From Apoderus coryli (lineage: Eukaryota > Arthropoda > Insecta > Coleoptera > Attelabidae): a stretch of DNA of 64,000 nucleotides. Shown here piece after piece: positions 11,462 through 22,705 of this stretch. The stretch covers positions 35,913,715-35,977,714 of the forward strand of contig OU452200.1 of NCBI GenBank assembly GCA_911728435.2. The letters run 5' to 3'. The position numbers and the translations under genes were made by a program. Below the pieces are notes generated by a model that saw only the letters and a program-made list of their open reading frames with translations, was not told where the DNA came from and did not search any database. The number at the start of each line of letters is the position of its first letter. Position 1 is the stretch's first letter.

Positions 11462-12848
11462 CTCTCTACAGCCTTCAAAGAAGGGGTGCAAGAAACAGTG
11501 ACTTCACAAATATTTTCCGTGTCCATGTAAACCACTTCCATATCATCCGTACTACTCGCAATAGTATTTTGTGACAAAACATGGTTGGTAGAACTTGTAT
11601 TCTCAGCAATTTCATGGAGGATTCTATAATTAAGTATATTCCAGTTTAACAACAGAATTCAAACGAACTTTGTATACCTACACAACGTAGGAAATATATT
11701 CTTGACATACATATCATGCATTTTTGACAGACTGCTTTTAAGTAAACAGTGTCTTGATATCAAACGATTATAGTATATTAAGTATAAAGGGCGGTAAAGC
11801 ATTCGTTGCAGCCCGCCGCTGTATAGACGCACGAGTGAGCGAAGCGAGCGAGGGCAGCTATACAGTGAAGGGCTGCAGCGGCTTTACCGCCAGTGGTGCT
11901 TACAACTGTTTTTCGCCTGCCTCTTCATACTACAATATTAAACCAAAAGACCTTTATTTTAATAATTAATTATTACTGTTATGAACTGACAGTTTTTGAC
12001 AGAAATTAATGGAAGTATTTTTTGACGTACATGATAATAGGCGTTATCCTTTGACAAACTCAGATCAGAGAAACTTATGTGACAGGCTCACATGTCAGTG
12101 TTGAGTAGGTATTTTAAATGTAGAAACTGTCAAATTATTATCTGAGCGTGTACGCTATAGAAATTTGATTTTAGAATCTTAGGTATATTTCGGTAATACA
12201 ATAATAATTAAAAAGTGATTACTAATTAATAATGGACAAATTTAAATAATTAAATGAGTTTAGCGGAATGGCAGACGACTACCTAAGTAAACTTTCTCAA
12301 TTAATTGTCAACTTATCATCTAGATGGAATGCACATTAAGTTAAGTGAGTGAAAACTACTGATGTTAACGTTATTATTGGAAATCTAACATAGCGCCATC
12401 TATGAAAAAAAATTAAAATGAGCGGGCGCTAACTGGTCATTTACCGCCCGCATATGCGGGCGGTAAAACTCTGTTTAAGTGCAGGCAGGCGAAAAAGAAT
12501 TTAACTTCCACTCTCATTTACATAATCTCTTCTTTTCAACAAAAGTTTTGGAACTGCATCGGGTACGAGGGTGATCTTCTTGCCGTCTTCTCTACAAATG
12601 ATATCTTCTGCAGCGAAATGCTTACTGCATATATGACATTCCCATCACATAAATTGTCTGTACTAGGATCCCAATGCCCGCATCCAAACATCATGTCTTT
12701 TTTTTGTCAAGCTAAAAATAAGTATCATGTCAATGGTATCATATTGACTCAAACTCAGACTGTTAGAACCCGAAACAATAACTTACTGAAAATATTTAAT
12801 ACCAGGAATGAGACCTTCATTTTTACACCACAACACTATACACCTCAT
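11462..12848 (-). pseudogene. THAP zinc-finger pseudogene (minus copy)
   Basis: Exon 1 (12848-12787) reads MRCIVLWCKNEGLIPGIKYF and ends at a good GTAAGT donor. Exon 2 begins after TTTTTAG near 12710 and reads LTKKRHDVWMRALGS, then a TAG stop. A shifted frame continues with PSTDNLCDGNV, SKHFAAEDIICREDGKKITL and VPDAVPKLLLKRR, the second half of a THAP domain. A 2-nt insertion also breaks the VIC-SKH junction. A third exon (about 11625-11462) reads RILHEIAENTSSTNHVLSQN onward to a GTAAAA donor. A mobile element splits exons 2 and 3. With a stop and two frame breaks it is dead. Confidence 0.75.
11771..12496. mobile_element. Hairpin-bearing non-autonomous element, copy 1
   Basis: Comparison with the uninterrupted paralogue at ~18120 shows this block is an insertion. 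Near its left end lies a long stem: GGGCGGTAAAGC..TGCAGCCC..CTGTATAG mirrored by CTATACAG..GGGCTGCA..GCTTTACCGCC (11789-11893). The core is bounded by TTTTCGCCTGCC (~11910) and GGCAGGCGAAAA (~12484). A 24-bp perfect palindrome (TACCGCCCGCAT and its inverse) sits at ~12441-12464. It encodes nothing recognisable; the ORF at 11754-11969 is the stem read as codons. A second copy in opposite orientation is at 33652-34228. Confidence 0.8.
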
Positions 12849-13894
12849 TGTTTGTTAAATAAACGAACTAAAACCAAAATAACAAATATAAAAAACAATT
12901 TTAATCACAAATAGGTATATCTATCAACAATTAAAATATACCACGAATAAAACCATAACTCAATTACAACCTATCTGAATTGTTGTGAAGTCGACTCTGA
13001 CAGATATTCCCACTACGAGAAACGTGATTTGCGAAAACAGACGCTGTTGCGAAATCTCCTAAATTTAATAAGATTTGGAAAAAAATGTTTCGTTCATATT
13101 GCTGAAAACTAAACAGTATGCAATTTTACCGATAACATTTAATTATTTGATTTTGCCAAGCAGTTTCTTATGACGCAACATATGGATTTATTTATAAAAC
13201 AGATATGTCGCATAAATTCTGTAAGGCGAACGACAAAATATTTTTAAATATGGCAGCTCGGTACTGAAAATAAGATATTGAGGAGCATGCGTAGATCGAC
13301 AAAACTCGGCATACCCGTTACACATTTTGGTATTCGGCTGGATTTAATTAGCATTCTAGAGTACATATATAATATAAGATTTATATGGGTTTACCCAAAG
13401 ACCTTAATAATACAGGAGACCACATTGTTTACGTTTTCAGGGTTAGCAAACATCGTCCCTTCCTTTATTTATCCTAATACAAGCATTGCCAGACTTACAA
13501 ATGTATTTGGAATATCTTTAAATTTTTGTCAAAACAAATAAAAAATGAGCGATGTAAATAATTATTTGTAACTAGGATGTTAATAAAAATTTTTATTACT
13601 ATACTTAGGTTATAAATTAGTTCATTTTAAGATTAAATTGTACAAAACGGGATAATTATTTTATTTTAGGAATTATTCTCATAGTAAAATAAAAGCGCAC
13701 TACGGCAACATCGTTTACAACTTTACGCTTCTTGTACGACAGAACACGGCGTTATGAATGAAATTATAATTTGCGACGTTGACGTTGAGAAACACTCATG
13801 TCATTATCGCTTTTCATCGTTTTTTGAAGTATTTTCCTATTTTGCGATATTCTTGTGTGTGTTTTTTTAAACTTTAAATATTTATTGAATAACT

Positions 13895-15321
13895 ATGGTT
13901 CGTGGTTGTGTAGTTTGTGGAAAAGTGGATAGTTTATTTCCAGATTTAACTTTTCACAGGTAAGTGTGGTTATGTTTGGAAATTTGTTTGTGTTTGGTGT
14001 TAGTTTACACAGTGGCGGGGTTTGTTTGATATGATAAATTTGTTACATTTTGAATTTTTATTTCTATTAAATTATTAGTAACAAAAGCAAACAGATACTT
14101 TCTGAAAATAATGTTGGTTCATTTACGCCCAACAATGTAACCGCTTAGTAATTCAAAGCAGCATTAAAGAAGTAAGTGGTAAATCTACGTAGGATATTAC
14201 CTCCCTAGCTGTGGAGTATAAGGCTGATTATAGCCTTTTTACATTAGGTACTTATATTGTATTTTTTAAATTAGGTTTCCTCAGGAACCGGAAAAACGAA
14301 AACTCTGGTTTTCTTTAGTTGGCATTGCTAAAGGACCACTTTTGTCAAAAAATCCATGGTTATGCTCGGATCATTTTTTCCCAGAGGATCTGGTAACGAA
14401 ATCTAAGGGAGCAAGATTCGTTAGAAAGGGTGCAAATCCTCGACGGTGTGAAGGTGTTTTATTTTTGGATGATGCATCCACTAGGTAAAAAATATTTATA
14501 ATTATATTTATTATATTATAATAATAATTTATATTCTTCTAGCTCTGACTCAACCACAGATGTTAGGTCTGTGGACTCATCTGTTTTTGGAACACCTCCA
14601 ATACCGAAAGAATATCCTAAGTAAGTTCTGTTATTATTATTTTTTGGATGAAATTAAACTAGCTAAGTAGGTATGTGCATTAACCGCATTTATATCCATT
14701 TTTAGGATTGCTCAGCTATTCTTAGAAAAAACTATTATGGAGTCCACTGTTTCAACCGCTAATATGGGGTCCCTAATCAAAAGGTATCCTTTAGAAAGGC
14801 TTTTTAATATTTTGATATATTGAATTAATACATATTTTAGGTCTGAAAGTATAATTGTTAAATCTATTCCTGGCACCTCCAGAGCCAGTTTCATTAGAAG
14901 CCAACAAGGGTTCAACCAGTTCTGTGACAGAAACTGCATCAGAAGCAGGAGAATCCCATTCTGATATAATTGAAGCCTCTGTAGCTAGTGCAAAAATTGG
15001 AAGTAAAAAGAGGTAGGTATTACACCAACATGTTTCAGAAGCGGGTGATATAAAGGGGCTGAAGCTAAATGTTGGTATATTTGGTACATTATTCAAATTT
15101 ACATTTTACCGTTATGAAATTTTGATATTTGTTCATAAAAAGCTCTTTTTTTAGTATAATTTACCAGGGGCTTGATATTTTTTAGGAAAAGGCGTTATCC
15201 TGGTGATATGGATAGTAGTGACTTTTCAACCCCTACTAAGAGAAGAAAAAATATAGGAATTTTAAAAAATAAAATAACGTGCCAAAGGAAAAGAATACAC
15301 ACCTTACACGTGGACCTCTAG
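13895..15321 (+). CDS. THAP-domain protein gene, six exons, frameshift in exon 5
   Basis: Exons read 13895-13959, 14275-14484, 14543-14620, 14706-14783, 14841-15012 and 15186-15321. All internal borders are AG/GT and the splice phase is always 2. The N-terminus is a complete C2CH THAP DNA-binding domain: MVRGCVVCGK, then TFHRFPQEPEKRKLWF, then LCSDHFFPEDLV. The middle is Ser/Thr-rich and the last exon is basic with a short coiled-coil-like stretch (LKNKITCQRKRIHTL). Exon 5 has one base too many: the entering frame runs KSIPGTSR and soon stops, whereas a +1 shift gives LAPPEPVSLEANKGSTSSVT and joins exon 6 in phase. It is either a recent pseudogene, a sequencing error or a truncated isoform. 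It lies between the two inverted THAP copies. Confidence 0.7.
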
Positions 15322-15482
15322 CGCCCATACCCCTGAAAGAATTATTCGCAATCAAATAGACTTCATACTTATTAAAAAGCGATACAGAAACTGCATAAAG
15401 TCTGCAAAAACATAATTAATTTGTATGTTCATAGTAATTATTATGTATTATCATTGTGTATAATTTAATATATGTAGGTAAA

Positions 15483-15488
15483 AATAAA
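15483..15488 (+). terminator. Polyadenylation signal of the THAP gene
   Basis: AATAAA about 160 bp after the stop at 15321, in AT-rich DNA and with no competing gene nearby. Confidence 0.45.
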
Positions 15489-15519
15489 CTATTGAGAATA
15501 ATGTGCCTTTTTTTATTTC

Positions 15520-16420
15520 CTGGCTTCCTATTTGTAATGCATAAAATGATTTTAAAATTAGATTATCTTCAAATTATACATAAATATATTATAATTTAAG
15601 TATCGTTTTTTCGATATACGAAATGAAGGTTTTTATATATCAAGAAATACCTACTACAAAGAAAGATTAACAGACTTTCTTAGCGAATACCTTATACATA
15701 CTAATATTTAAATTATTTTACTGAAAAACTCATTCCAATTAAATATCGACTAAATTTCAGTTTCAAAATAAGTTGAATAGCGGTTAAATTCTCGGCACGT
15801 TGGCTTTTTAATGTATGCTATTAATTATATATTATGTATTGTATACCTAGTTCAAAAACAGTCAGCGATCAGTACGCCACTGGCTGCAGAACGCATACCG
15901 GAGATTACAACGTTGCCAATGAGCAACTTGAAGGCGACAAGGATAAGTCTTTCTCTCTCTTACACATTACTTGTTTACAAGTAATGTTGGTTCGTGTTTG
16001 AAAGCACCTTATCAATGAAATATTTTGTCTCCTGTGTTAGTAAGGTCTTTGGGTTTACCTCAATATGGCTATATTGACAATTGCCGTTGTTGCCAGAAGT
16101 GGTAACGGTAGGTTTTTCTAAATTCTAAAAATGTTTTGCAGATTACATTATTACGAAGCGCGCGCCCAATGAAAAACTTAAGTAACTGAATAACGTCTTA
16201 AAATGTTTAGGATGGTTGTATGAGATGGAGAAAAATATCCAAAATATTTGCCGATATTTAGCTGTGGCATTCACGTTTGCCAGATTGTAGAATATAACTT
16301 GAGTTAATGTTTACTTTTTAAAAAAATAGGTGATAATCCAATAAAAATAACCAAATTATTATTTACTATTACTATTACATGTATTGTCTCAAACAAATTT
16401 ATGGTGGGTACCTATTGAGG
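15520..16420. other. Intergenic DNA, no gene recognised
   Basis: Contains a TC-rich patch and moderately GC-richer stretches near 15850-15960 and 16145-16165, but no coding signal that I can support. Confidence 0.4.
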
Positions 16421-16427
16421 CGCATTA

Positions 16428-16692
16428 AGTATAAATATATAGGTTATCTCATTGAACAGCTTTTTGGTGAGGGGATTGCGCGGGGGTCGTGACGTCAGCG
16501 GCGACCGGAGTTCTGTGGCAACTAGATTTATATATTTTATCGTTTATTGTTGTGTGCTGGTACTGACAGAATTTTATACTTCTTCGAGTAAGAATTTAGA
16601 CATTTTGGTGTTTTTGTGAATATTATCATATTATGTTTTGTCTAAAGTTTTGAGCTATATTGTGTATAACGATCTTTTTATAAAGGACAATA
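16428..16692 (+). mobile_element. Dispersed GGCGCATTAA repeat, copy A
   Basis: Begins near GGCGCATTAAGTATAAATAT, holds a GC-rich core (TTGCGCGGGGGT..GACGTCAGCGGCGACCGGAG) and ends near TATAACGATCTTTTTATAAAG. A related copy lies in opposite orientation at 42990-43345, with the same core and a matching tail. The contrast between the GC-rich core and the AT-rich surroundings and the shared borders indicate a short transposed repeat without coding sequence. Confidence 0.7.
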
Positions 16693-17757
16693 TCATAATA
16701 CTAGGTACAAAAACACTACAGAACATATTTTTACCGAGATATAAACTGAAAACACTCTTGTGACACTTGGATATGTAATGCAAAATTTTATTCTCAAAAT
16801 ATACCTAAGATTTTTGAAAATTTAAACAATTTTAAGTAGCTATTGAAAACAATTATTGTTCTAATGTGCTGTTATTATTATTATATTAAATAAGCAGGTA
16901 CAAATTAATAGTAGTAGGTAGGTACTCTATTTTATTGTAAATTTAAAACAATACAATTATATAAGAATATATTACTTAAGTTGAATTTTCACAGAAACAA
17001 AAGGTTGTATAACGGTTTCCAGAAAATAATACTTATGTATGTATTTAACTTGTTAACGAATATCCATAAAAATAACGATGCTATTTAAAAATAACATAAA
17101 TTACTAAAACAAAGGTATACCCATGGCAGGTGGTATAAATAAATATTGCTTAAAATTCTCTAATTTGTTGGTTTATTTCCAATTATATTTATTAAATAAT
17201 ATATTGGAAATATTATAGCTAGTTATAACAACTAAGCTGTTTAAAATTTAAAATAATTGCACTGGCAAAATTTAGTAAAAACTATTTACCTACAGCAGTA
17301 TAAGCAAAAAACCAAGAAAAAATCGAAAAACCAAATATGAACAGAAAAAGTAAAATAAAAATCTCAAACTGAATTCGTCTTACAGAATTTATGCGACATA
17401 TCTGTTTTATAAATAAATCCATATGTTGCGTCATACGAAACTGCTTGACAAAATCAAATAATTAAATGTTATCGGTAAAATTGCATACTGTTTAGTTTTC
17501 AGCAATATGAACGAAACATTTTTTTCCAAATTTTATTAAATTTAGGAGATTTCGCAACAGCGTCTGTTTTAGCAAATGACGTTTCTCGTAGTGGGAATAT
17601 CTGTCAGAGTCGGCTTCACAACAATTCAGATAGGTTTTATAATTGAGTTATGGTTTTATTCGTGGTATATTTTAATTGTTGATAGATATACCTATTTGTG
17701 ATTAAAATTGTTTTTAATATTTGTTATTTTAGTTTTAGTTCGTTTATTTAACAAACA

Positions 17758-18431
17758 ATGAGGTGTATAGTGTTGTGGTGTAAGGTGTAAGGTCTCATTC
17801 CTGGTATTAAATATTTTCAGTAAGTTATTGTTTCGGGTTTCTAACAGTCTCAGTTTGAGTCAATATACCATTGACATGATACTCATTTTTAGCTTGACAA
17901 AAAAAAGACATGATGTTTGGATGCGGGCATTGGGATCCTAGTACAGAAAATGTATGTGATGGGAATGTCATATGCAGTAAGCATTTCGCTGCAGAAGATA
18001 TCATTTGTAGAGAAGACAGCAAGAGGATCACCCTTGTTGTTGTAGTTCCCAAACTTGTTGTTGTAGTTCCCAAACTTGTTGAAAAGAAGAGATTATGTAA
18101 ATGAGAGTGGAAGTTAAATTCTTAATCGTTTGATATCAAGACACTGTTTACTTAAAAGCAGTCTGTCAAAAATGCATGATATATATGTCAAGAATATATT
18201 TCCTACGTTGTGTAGGTATACAAAGTTCGTTTGAATTCTGTTGTTAAACTGGAATATGCTTAATTATAGAATCCTCCATGAAATTGCTGAGAATAAAAGT
18301 TCTACCAACCATGTTTTGTCACAAAATACTATTGCGAGTAGTACGGATGATATGGAAGTGGTTTACATGGACACGGAAAATATTTGTGGAGTCACTGTTT
18401 CTTGCACCCCTTCTTTGAAGGCTGTAGAGAG
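17758..18431 (+). pseudogene. THAP zinc-finger pseudogene (plus copy)
   Basis: ATG at 17758 reads MRCIVLWCKV and then stops, because the KNEG segment kept in the minus copy is altered here. Exon 2 reads LTKKRHDVWMRALGS, then TAG, with the same break as the minus copy. The shifted frame then gives PSTENVCDGNVICSKHFAAE and DIICREDSKRITLV, the THAP C-terminal half with the C-x2-H pair. A 21-bp direct duplication (TTGTTGTTGTAGTTCCCAAAC, abbreviated TTGTAGTTCCCAAAC) follows near 18033-18075. Exon 3 reads RILHEIAENKSSTNHVLSQN to a GTAAGA donor at 18432. Dead copy. Confidence 0.75.
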
Positions 18432-18822
18432 GTAAGACGCCTAAGGTTGTTGTATAAACAAACAAATATTATATAATAATAAAATACATAATTAGAATGC
18501 TCAAGTCCTTAAGATATTTTCCAGTATTAGAATTTTTACTTATTTCTCGTTTCTGCTTAGATTTATTATTATTGGGTTGTACCTGTTAGACAATAAAGTA
18601 TTTAGATATTTAATGTAATTTTTTATTTTTTAAATTCCTTTATTCCATTTTTTTATTTGAATGTTACCAAATGGTAAAATTTAATTTTAAATATACCTAT
18701 AACAGTAATATTACATTTAATCAAAGTCGGTCCTGTTGAAAAATAAGTTACTGGTGATCATGCGCATTATGGACAGCTCTACACTTTTGGTTACATTTTT
18801 GTACTACGGGATTATCATTCTA

Positions 18823-18824
18823 GA

Positions 18825-18861
<37 letters not shown>

Positions 18862-18880
18862 TATATATTAATTAATATAA
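18823..18880. repeat. AT-rich microsatellite
   Basis: A run of AT dinucleotides broken by TTAAT. It is the expanded counterpart of the short AT run at 11051. Confidence 0.8.
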
Positions 18881-18926
18881 GATTTCTGTGATCCTACAAA
18901 AGTTTTCGAACAGGAAGCACTTCCGC

Positions 18927-18976
18927 TGTACAGGACGTCGCAATAATTCCTTGTACAGGACGTCGCAATAATTCCT
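18927..18976 (+). repeat. Exact 25-bp tandem duplication
   Basis: A 25-bp unit starting TGTACAGGACGTCGCAATAA occurs at 18927-18951 and again at 18952-18976 without differences. It lies just upstream of the open stretch at 18990. Confidence 0.9.
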
Positions 18977-18989
18977 TTAGATTTTAGAG

Positions 18990-19163
18990 CATCGAAGAAC
19001 AGCCAAACGTCATGCGCGTGAACAGCTCAAGAAGGCCGAGAATCCTTCCAAAACCGTGTTTCCTAGATATAAAACCTTCAAAGTGGGAACATTTTTTGAG
19101 AACACAAAATGGTTTGTTCTCAAAAATGTTGTTTTCTTATTCCTAAATTTTGTAAAAACATGA
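18990..19163 (+). other. Possible orphan exon, unknown protein
   Basis: After a possible acceptor (GATTTTAG) the frame reads HRRTAKRHAREQLKKAEN then PSKTVFPRYKTFKVGTFF and stops at 19161-19163. The basic, helical start and hydrophilic composition look more like protein than the surrounding DNA does. I do not recognise it. It may be the last exon of the THAP relic just upstream, but no phase link can be shown. Confidence 0.2.
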
Positions 19164-19404
19164 AAGTTAACCCTCGTATATTCATATTTTGGTGTATTGT
19201 AATATTTAGAATTAAACAAAGAACACAACACAACCTTGTAGAGCATACATAAAACAATATTTATTTTTATTTAGTTTAAAAACTTTTTAATTCAAAATAT
19301 AAATAAAATTATTCAAGTTCATATTTAATAATTGTACAAGCAAATATTAACCCATTGGTGTCCGCATTTTTTGACTGTTTTAATTAGAACAAAAACACGT
19401 TAGT

Positions 19405-19825
19405 TGCTGTTAGTGAATTTGAAATTTAATTGATTTTAGTATGGCCATGATGGCTTTAGATAGCAAATAAATATGACACTTGACAAAAATAATCAACAAC
19501 TATGACAAATTGTAGACATTAATTAGTAGTAATAATCATGGCAGGCGTATAAATTATCCTAACGAATACTATCTAAATTTGTTTATTATTTATGGATAAT
19601 GTGACAGAGTGATCCTATGACATCTCTGAGAAAATTTGCAGTGGAGTCTGGATTTTCTAAAAGCACCATTCTCCATAAATAATAAACAAAATTAGATAGT
19701 ATTCGTTAGTATAATTTATACGCCCGCCATGATTATTACTACCAATTAATGTCTACAATTTGCTATCTAAAGCCATCATGGCCAACTAAAACCAATTAAA
19801 TTTCAAATTCATATCACTATTGTAA
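19405..19825. mobile_element. Foldback element carrying a transposase helix-turn-helix scrap
   Basis: GAATTTGAAATTTAATTG near 19414 mirrors CAATTAAATTTCAAATTC near 19793. GGCCATGATGGCTTTAGATA mirrors TATCTAAAGCCATCATGGCC, and ATTATTTATGGATAATG approaches CATTCTCCATAAATAAT in the centre. The left arm has about 50 bp extra. The central loop reads MTSLRKFAVESGFSKSTILH on the plus strand, the N-terminal helix-turn-helix of a mariner-like transposase. It is a non-autonomous element that kept only this coding scrap. Confidence 0.75.
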
Positions 19826-19829
19826 TAGA

Positions 19830-21560
19830 AAAATGTAAAATTGCCAATATTTTGAAAACTATCAGTTTTTGGGATAGACATCCTTTCATAAACTAGCCAT
19901 TATTTTTGATGCAAAAAAATAAAAAAAAATATAAAATGGGGGGTTGCCATTTAAAAATTTTGATTTATGATACTTTTTCCAATTTGATTTTTTACCCTTT
20001 TTTTCAAATACCCTGTATTAATATTTACTAAAAAAATATATGTAGGCGGCTAAAGTAGGTCTATATCTTCTAGGATATTCTAACAAATTAAATTATTAAA
20101 GCTTCCATATAATAAAAAATTGTTATTATTTATTTACATAAAATTATTTATTTACATAAAATTTCCAAATACTTCGAAAACGGCTGGCGATAGGTATAAC
20201 ATATTATGCATAAAATATGTTTAGAATTACAAAGAGAATCCAAAAATAATATAATTTACATAGAATCGCATTTGAAATAAGGAAGTTGACACCTATTTCC
20301 GGTATAACCGGAAGTGCTATATTCTTGAAAACATTTTAGCCGAATTGGCTTCCTCGACCTAAGTACTACACCAGATTTTCAGATTCTTCCACAGTGTAGT
20401 TTCAATTCATGAAATTTAAATGGGAAATAAATTTGGGTATCCGCGGCATAAGCCTGCACCCTACAAGCAACAAAAGACTTCAGTATGTCAGAGGTGTACA
20501 TTAAAAATACTAAGGGTCCAAGTATGATATCAAAGTCACTATCCACTTGCGGTATAGCCGGAAGTGCTAAGCGGTTGGTATTATGATATTTGAATAGACC
20601 ATATTCGGTAATACGTACATATACCTACCAAAATTTTCCAAATTCAATTCAAGTAGTCTCCGAAATATTTTAATGGGCCCTCACCATAGGACACGCTGTA
20701 TGTAACATTTTTCTTCTAGTTTCCTCAAAAATGTATAAGTGGGCTCCTAATAAAATGCCCACCCGGTACATTTCTAATAATATTCGTACCAGATTTCTTA
20801 TGAAACTTTTACTTCGGTTAGTATTTGGATTTACCTAAATATAAAAAGTGTAACGAGAGAGAATAATAATAATAATTGTAACAAAGCTTCATAATATAAA
20901 TCTCGGTGATAGTACCGCATAGGAAAATCAGTCAGTGATGTGCGTCTGTAATATGCAGTCAAACTAAATCGCGCTTCTTGAACTTGTGCGTACACTTGCC
21001 TAGAATCTTCAAATACCGGTTGCGATTTTTTCAAATACCTTCAATACTGGAAATACGCTTATTATAGTATCTACCGCACATAAGTGGAGAAGTGTAATTT
21101 GGAAATTTTATTTTGTTTAAATATTTGATTGAAATTTAATAGTGCAAATATTTAATTAGTGCAACACAAGCAGGTCTTATCAGCCAAATCATGCGTAAGT
21201 TGTTTGACTTGGAAATTTTTATTTTTTTTTATGTAAAAAACGTCTGAAATATTCTTTGTCCGAAGGTTTTCGATAATCCTGTTTCCAGAGACAGTTATCT
21301 TAGAAACAATGTTCGATATATGGTTGTTTCTCTGCAGTTTTGCTTTAAAAGATCCAGATTTATTGAGATGTTCTATGATTTTTTTAAAGCAATTTTTATG
21401 AAGGATAACATTGACCTTCCTTTACAAGATCAAGAAAAATGCCTTAATAGATGCCTCCTTATTGAAAAAATTAGTATTAATATTTGATGAAAACGTCAAT
21501 TTTCACAAAAATCTTCAAATAAGGCAAAAACCGCTGAACTAAACTATAGGGCACAACTTA
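19830..21560. other. Intergenic DNA with CCGGTATAACCGG-type motifs
   Basis: No gene is recognised. TTCCGGTATAACCGGAAGTG (~20299) and GCGGTATAGCCGGAAGTGC (~20549) are related palindromic motifs about 250 bp apart and may be the remains of a repeat. An ORF at 20831-21034 (minus) has no recognisable family. Confidence 0.4.
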
Positions 21561-21570
21561 CATAAATTAC

Positions 21571-22705
21571 ATACACTATTGGACAAAAGTAGAGCAACAA
21601 AGTGCTTTTATTTCTTTGAATTTGAAAAACTAATTAAATATTATTGTAATCCCAGTTAATTTTAATGAAATATTATTAAGATCGACGAAATGAAGTGCGA
21701 CAAAAGTAAAGCAACGAATTGTGTCAACAGTACTTTATTTTACATATTACGATAAAAAAACATTAAATAATTAAAATAGCTAGAAGTATTATGTTAATAA
21801 TTAATAGACTATCCATTATTATTTATTATTTGCGAGCAACTTCGCAGCATTGAAGCAATCAATTTTTGGACAGTATTTTCGGAAAGGTTTCTTCAAACTC
21901 CATTGATTTTATTTACCAATGATGGTTTATTTGTGAATACTTGTGTACGAATTCCACGCTCAACTTTTTCACATAGATTTTAAATAAAATAAAAGCTCTG
22001 AGGATATAGTGCCGCCCACTCCAAATCAGAACGTTATTTTCTTCAACCACTCTTGAACAATTCGGAAGTGTTTTGGATCGTTATCCTATTAGAAAATAAA
22101 ATGCAACGGCATTTCCCACTCTGCATAAGGCAACATTACATTTTGCATTAGATGTCTATAGACAAATAGATCCATGGTGTCATTAATGAAGTTTAAAGGA
22201 CCCACCCTATTCCATGAGAAACAACCCCATGGAAAACACTGCCTTTACCTGTGGGTGTAACGTATTTGGGATGAAACCTTGGATTGATCGGCCGTCTTAT
22301 ATGCTTCATTCTATCAGAAGCCACTCCATTTCTTGCCGAAATAAGCAGCTTTTTAGCCGGGCGTCTACTAAATAACTTTGCGTCTGCCAACCTTCTCTGA
22401 ACTGTCAGTGGACTATCCTTAATTTCGGGAATTTCAGCAATTATTCTAGGTGCAGACATCCAAGGATCGTTTTGGGAAATTCTTTTAAGGCGTCTGTCTG
22501 TCCTAGTTGTTGTTTTTCTCGAGCTTGCCGATTTCGGTATATTCTCTAAATGTCCCCTTTCATTGTAACTTGAAATTATTTTGGATACGCTGTCTCTGGG
22601 TAAAAACAAACCGTCTTGCAATTGGGCTTGTATTGTACCTTACAAGTGTACAATCACTACTCTCTGTTTTAATTCTTTCGAAATTGGAATACCTCTTGGC
22701 ATGAT
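21571..22705 (-). pseudogene. Tc1-family transposon relic with nearly full-length transposase remains
   Basis: On minus, from ~22702 to ~21835, the reading MPRGIPISKELRREVI, SVSKIISSYNERGHLENIPK, RRLKRISQNDPWMSAPRIIA and QRRLADAKLFSRRPAKK is the paired helix-turn-helix region. It is followed by VFHGVVSHGIGW, LMQNVMLPYAEWEMPLHFIF and QDNDPKHFRIVQEWLKK, the catalytic 'QDNDPKH' block of Tc1 transposases. Several stops, frameshifts and a deletion before NPRFHPKYV show it is dead. A Tc1-like end (CACTATTGGACAAAAGTAGA) lies at ~21574; the opposite end was not found. Confidence 0.85.

Larger units (their letters stand above)
11035..13224 (-). repeat. Inverted segmental duplication, minus-strand copy (carries a dead THAP gene)
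   Basis: This block is the reverse complement of 17377-18890. Matching runs include the ATTCTAGAGTATAT edge, the MLNWN.LNYRILHEI exon, the KITLV THAP segment, and the ACATATCTGTTTTATAAATA edge near 13200. A ~725 bp element (11771-12496) has inserted into this copy only. Outside ~11035 and ~13224 the two loci diverge. The intervening ~4.1 kb includes the THAP gene at 13.9-15.3 kb. Confidence 0.9.
17377..18890 (+). repeat. Inverted segmental duplication, plus-strand copy
   Basis: Reverse complement partner of 11035-13224 without the 725 bp insertion. Homology begins at CTTACAGAATTTATGCGACA and runs through AATATAAGATTTCTGTG. The copies differ by scattered substitutions and small indels, including the length of the AT run. 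Confidence 0.9.

Noticed and set aside
11754..11969. 71-codon ORF with Arg/Ser-rich text
   Set aside because: It is the hairpin stem of the mobile element read as codons; the same bases occur in the 33.7 kb copy in the other orientation.
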